From Clostridia bacterium (GTDB lineage: Bacteria > Bacillota > Clostridia > Oscillospirales > Acutalibacteraceae): a stretch of DNA of 64,000 nt. The notes beneath the pieces were generated by a model. The model saw only the letters and a program-made list of their open reading frames with translations. It searched no databases and was not told where the DNA came from. Numbering within the stretch: the stretch's first letter is position 1; each line of letters starts with the position of its first letter. Made by a program: the position numbers and the translations under genes. The stretch lies in the NCBI GenBank assembly GCA_017403065.1, contig JAFQOT010000012.1, forward strand, positions 62,001 through 126,000, in the 5' to 3' direction. Positions 61,245 through 64,000 of the stretch are shown here, in pieces.

Positions 61245-62033
61245 CTACACCAATTTTATACGACGTATAAGATTATACAGTTCGTCGGCTTGTTGTTGTG
61301 GCGTTCCTTCGATAGAATGCTTTTCGTTATTTTTTTCAGGGGGGAAAATTCTTTCTACATTGGTAGCAGAGCCTGAAAGACCGTAATTATTAACGTTTTG
61401 GTCATCAAAATCATCAAATGATAAGAATTTAATCATATCATCGGTTATGCCTTTTTTCACCTTATAGGATGGAAGGCGGGGAGTATTTATGTCACCGTCA
61501 ACCGAAATAAGACAGGGTAACTTAATACTCATTTCAGCTACCTTGTCATCCTGTGACGCAGTAACAACCATCTTGCCGTCGCTAATATCCTTAACCGACA
61601 GCACATTTGCAACATTGGGTAAATTTAAAAATTCAGCAACCTCTGCTCCTACCTGCGCTGTGTCACCGTCAGTGGTTTGCTTTCCACAGATAATAATATC
61701 AAAATCACCTGTTTTCTTAATTCCTTGGGACACAGTATATGCCGTTGCAAGAACATCTGCCCCTGCAAATTTGCGGTCAGAAAGCACTGTTCCGCCTTTT
61801 GCTCCCATACAGATTGCTTCCTCGATTACGCTTTTAGCCTGTGGTGGTCCCATTGTGATTACATCAACTGTTCCGCCGAATTTTTCTGTCAAATTCAATG
61901 CGGTTTCTATGGCATAAAGATCATACGGATTCATCTTGCTCTGAATTCCGTCTCTCTTTAAAACGCCGGTATTAGGGTCAACCTCAACATTTGTAGACCC
62001 TGGGACTTGTTTAATGCAAACTAAAATTTTCAT
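61245..62033 (-). CDS. etfB: Electron transfer flavoprotein beta subunit (LctB)
   Basis: 262 aa. MKILVCIKQVPGSTNVEVDP, ...DLYAIETALNLTEKFGGTVD and VITMGPPQAKSVIEEAICMG; GKQTTDGDTAQVGAEVAEFL is the Etf-beta signature. It should hold the bifurcating FAD and bind NAD(H). GGGAGGAAAC precedes the ATG; promoter at 62086-62114. First gene of etfB-etfA-lctD-nitroreductase. Confidence 0.94.
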   Translation of the reverse strand: MKILVCIKQVPGSTNVEVDPNTGVLKRDGIQSKMNPYDLYAIETALNLTEKFGGTVDVITMGPPQAKSVIEEAICMGAKGGTVLSDRKFAGADVLATAYTVSQGIKKTGDFDIIICGKQTTDGDTAQVGAEVAEFLNLPNVANVLSVKDISDGKMVVTASQDDKVAEMSIKLPCLISVDGDINTPRLPSYKVKKGITDDMIKFLSFDDFDDQNVNNYGLSGSATNVERIFPPEKNNEKHSIEGTPQQQADELYNLIRRIKLV

Positions 62034-62085
62034 TGTTTCCTCCCTTAATACTCTTTATAAATAACCAAGTTAATTATCTATTTGC

Positions 62086-62114
62086 ATTATAACATATCAC
62101 CTTTATGGTTGCAA
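62086..62114 (-). promoter_or_regulatory. Sigma-A promoter of the etfBA-lctD operon
   Basis: TTGCAA (62114-62109), 17 bp, TGT-extended TATAAT (62091-62086). No clear operator palindrome is visible beside it. Confidence 0.75.
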
Positions 62115-62174
62115 GCCAAATCTTGATACATAAAACGACCTATCTTGCCTTGAAACACAAAGCTTCCTTTATAC

Positions 62175-62259
62175 AAATAGAGTTATCCCGAAATCACGAG
62201 ATAACTCTATTTTTGATGGTATGACAAAAATCATACCGACACATTGAAAATCATACCAT
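62175..62259. terminator. Bidirectional terminator plus alternative ATGGTATGA stems
   Basis: Perfect 13-pair stem from AAATAGAGTTATC (62175-62187) to 62200-62212 with flanking A and T runs. Next to it ATGGTATGA (62216-62224) can pair with TCATACC at 62231 or with TCATACCAT at 62251. Rest of 62260-62377: nothing recognised. Confidence 0.75.
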
Positions 62260-62377
62260 AAGAAACTCTGTTGAAAACTTTGTTTTTAAGCAGTAAAATT
62301 GCCGAAAGTATGACGGTTATTCCTGCTGTAACTAATTTATTCTCATTAAATCAGATTAAAAACACTTTCTTTTGCTA

Positions 62378-62839
62378 TTATGTATCGAAGCCGGCAAAAA
62401 ATTGCTTGTTTTCCATAACATAATTTCTTATTGCAAAGAAATAATATATTGAACCTATTACGCCTATAACACCACCGATAACAAGATTATATACCAATGT
62501 TATTATAGGTGCTGTAATTGGCTCGAACTTTGCAACTATTCCGTTTGGATTTTCTAACAAGGTTTTGCTGTATTGCATATCTTGAACAGAAGAAATTATA
62601 TTTAAAACACCAACTATCAGCAAAAACCAATCTATAAAAACACCGCCTAAAATTTGTAAAATACCTATCACAAGCCAGATAATACCGTTAATTTTTAATC
62701 TTTGTGATAATGTATTCAGCAAGGTCGGTCCATCGGTTGATTTATTATTAATACTTTGTCCATCAACTGAACAACCGCATCCTACACAAACTACGGCTTC
62801 ATCCAATAACTCTTTCCCACAATTCCTACAATATTTCAT
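62378..62839 (-). CDS. Zinc-ribbon membrane protein, paralogue 3
   Basis: 153 aa. N-terminal zinc ribbon KYCRNCGKELLDEAVVCVGC (C-x2-C...C-x2-C), linker, then two or three membrane segments (LVIGILQILGGVFIDWFLLI, LVYNLVIGGVIGVIGSIYYF). AAGGAAGTT precedes the ATG by 5-6 bases. Third of three tandem related genes. Function unknown. Confidence 0.75.
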   Translation of the reverse strand: MKYCRNCGKELLDEAVVCVGCGCSVDGQSINNKSTDGPTLLNTLSQRLKINGIIWLVIGILQILGGVFIDWFLLIVGVLNIISSVQDMQYSKTLLENPNGIVAKFEPITAPIITLVYNLVIGGVIGVIGSIYYFFAIRNYVMENKQFFAGFDT

Positions 62840-62855
62840 TTTACAAAACTTCCTT

Positions 62856-63287
62856 TTAAAAAGTCTCTATTAAACTTTGTAAATAGTTTAGCACCTCAGT
62901 TACTTCTCTAATAAAACTCATAATAGTTCCTACAAACAACTGCACACCCATCAGGAATTCAATAATGCAAAATACAATCATCAAACTTAATATTGTAGAT
63001 ACTATACCACAAACTAATCCTACATTTGCCGAATTACACAATTTTCCATTAGTTTCATTTTTGCTGAAAAGCGCTAAAATTACGGCTAATATTCCAAAAA
63101 CAAACCATCCAAAAAAGAAACTTGTGATTCCTAAAATTTTAGACCATGTTGCAAGTTTAGATTTAGCTTCAAATTTAGTCGCTTGTTGGAGCGCTACAGA
63201 ATTACTTTTTTCTATTGCACAGCCACAGTTCAGACAAACTACCGCCCCGCTCAAGAGTTCCTTTCCGCAATGTGTACAATATTGCAT
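62856..63287 (-). CDS. Zinc-ribbon membrane protein, paralogue 2
   Basis: 143 aa. QYCTHCGKELLSGAVVCLNC zinc ribbon, then a DUF4190-like pair of membrane segments (ILGITSFFFGWFVFGILAVI, ANVGLVCGIVSTILSLMIVF). ATG 63287 is chosen because the ribbon starts here and AGAGG lies ~6 bases upstream. Confidence 0.75.
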   Translation of the reverse strand: MQYCTHCGKELLSGAVVCLNCGCAIEKSNSVALQQATKFEAKSKLATWSKILGITSFFFGWFVFGILAVILALFSKNETNGKLCNSANVGLVCGIVSTILSLMIVFCIIEFLMGVQLFVGTIMSFIREVTEVLNYLQSLIETF

Positions 63288-63300
63288 TTTTATGCCTCTA

Positions 63301-63729
63301 TTAGATAAATAAAACAAAGATTACTAAAAGCACACAAGCAATAACAGCTAATATCATTGAGAATTTATATGCAGGATTCTTTGATTTAAGCTCTTTCATT
63401 ATTGCTTTTCTCTTTTTCTTATCCTCTTTTGATTTTCCGGTCAATCCGTTTTGTTTAAATGCTTTTTGCAATTTTGAATTGGCAGAAAGCGCAAAAAATT
63501 CTGCCACTAAACACAATATTGCTCCAATCCACATATTAACAAAAAGCCAACATACAACGCCAAGTGCAATTGCGACAATACTAATAATATTGGTAGTTGC
63601 AGCACCTTTAACGCAATCGTCATAAGATACTTCTTTTATTAGCACTTCTTTTTTAACTGCACATCCACAATTCGGGCATATAACTGCCTCATCCATAATT
63701 TCTTTTCCACATTTTTGACAAAATTTCAT
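63301..63729 (-). CDS. Zinc-ribbon membrane protein, paralogue 1
   Basis: 142 aa. KFCQKCGKEIMDEAVICPNC zinc ribbon, two membrane segments in the middle (IISIVAIALGVVCWLFVNMW, IGAILCLVAEFFALSA), a basic stretch (KSKEDKKKRKAIMKELKSKN) and a C-terminal helix (FSMILAVIACVLLVIFVLFI). ATG 63729 follows GGAGTG by 6 bases. First of the three-gene unit. Confidence 0.75.
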   Translation of the reverse strand: MKFCQKCGKEIMDEAVICPNCGCAVKKEVLIKEVSYDDCVKGAATTNIISIVAIALGVVCWLFVNMWIGAILCLVAEFFALSANSKLQKAFKQNGLTGKSKEDKKKRKAIMKELKSKNPAYKFSMILAVIACVLLVIFVLFI

Positions 63730-63845
63730 TTTCGTCACTCCTTTTGTTTTTTTGTCAAATTATGACTATCTTATTTTATCCTACTTTATGCTACTTGTCA
63801 ATATTTTTTAGCATTTTATCTTATAATATTTTTGAGGTGATGCAA

Positions 63846-64000
63846 ATGAAACCCTTGAAAGAAAAAATAAGCATAACTATTGATAACGATATTTTAGCAA
63901 AATTAAAAGAAAAAGCCGAATATGATGACCGTTCCCTTTCGCAATATATAAATATTGTTTTAAAACAACACATAAAAGAAATTGAAGAAAAAAATAAGCC
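63846..64000 (+). CDS. Ribbon-helix-helix (CopG/Arc-type) protein, partial at window end
   Basis: Open from ATG 63846 to the edge (51 codons). KEKISITIDNDILAKLKEKA, then EYDDRSLSQYINIVLKQHIK is a ribbon-helix-helix DNA-binding fold: beta strand KISITID, helix A, turn DDRSLS, helix B. GAGGTGAT lies 6 bases upstream; an ATG at 63840 abuts that site and is less likely. Such small proteins are often antitoxins or plasmid/phage-type repressors; a toxin partner, if any, is outside the window. Confidence 0.7.
   Translation, partial: MKPLKEKISITIDNDILAKLKEKAEYDDRSLSQYINIVLKQHIKEIEEKNK

Overview
The window comes from a low-GC, spore-forming, strictly anaerobic Firmicute of class Clostridia, probably an Oscillospiraceae/Ruminococcaceae-type gut or rumen bacterium. 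The evidence is spoIIR and a SpoIIQ-like gene, a ferredoxin-linked 2-oxoacid oxidoreductase, an electron-bifurcating lactate dehydrogenase set (EtfB-EtfA-LctD), T-box riboswitches, a UgpC/MsmK-type sugar ATPase, sigma-A promoters with TG-extended -10 boxes, and intergenic palindromes of a kind common in that group. No tRNA, rRNA, CRISPR array, integrase or transposase gene was seen.

Layout. 1-7.3 kb is an accessory-looking stretch: a sugar isomerase (cut by the window edge) divergent from an AraC regulator, a NodB deacetylase, an AT-rich ATPase/STAS-like signalling protein, a candidate small RNA, a SHOCT membrane protein, a 3' fragment of a second deacetylase copy, two gene remnants, palindromic repeats, and a SpoIIQ-like M23 protein. 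7.3-19.6 kb is core: yhaO-yhaN, an M23/G5 protein, RNase J, rplI-dnaB-tilS-ftsH. 20-29.7 kb holds the most interesting unit: two T-box leaders (specifiers read here as Ile ATC and Val GTA), each in front of an HTH-cupin-acyl-CoA synthetase fusion; the second leader continues into a P-loop ATPase, a four-subunit 2-oxoacid:ferredoxin oxidoreductase and IlvE. Because T-boxes switch genes on when the cognate tRNA is uncharged, I read this as an anabolic route that builds valine and isoleucine from isobutyrate and 2-methylbutyrate (activation, reductive carboxylation, transamination).

29.7-48.2 kb is mostly housekeeping on the minus strand: M14 peptidase, NUDIX, DUF368 carrier-lipid transporter plus flippase, amidase, rpoD-dnaG, dGTPase, YigZ, L31, rodA-ispE-spoIIR, AbrB, and the str operon (rpsL, rpsG, fusA, tuf). 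spoIIR has a sigma-F-like promoter nested in an inverted repeat that also covers its ribosome-binding site. At 48.25-48.5 kb an array of about eight short hairpins separates the str operon from the sugar ABC ATPase. 49.9-53.2 kb carries rsuA-like/ispF/ispD, an Asp/Cys-rich zinc protein and efp. 53.3-58 kb has TspO, an FAD-Rieske oxidoreductase, a short MocR regulator divergent from pyridoxal kinase, and a radical SAM protein. 58-62 kb is the lactate oxidation operon with a nitroreductase. 62.4-64 kb has three tandem zinc-ribbon membrane proteins and the start of a ribbon-helix-helix protein.

All family names rest on motif recognition by eye; no database search was run.
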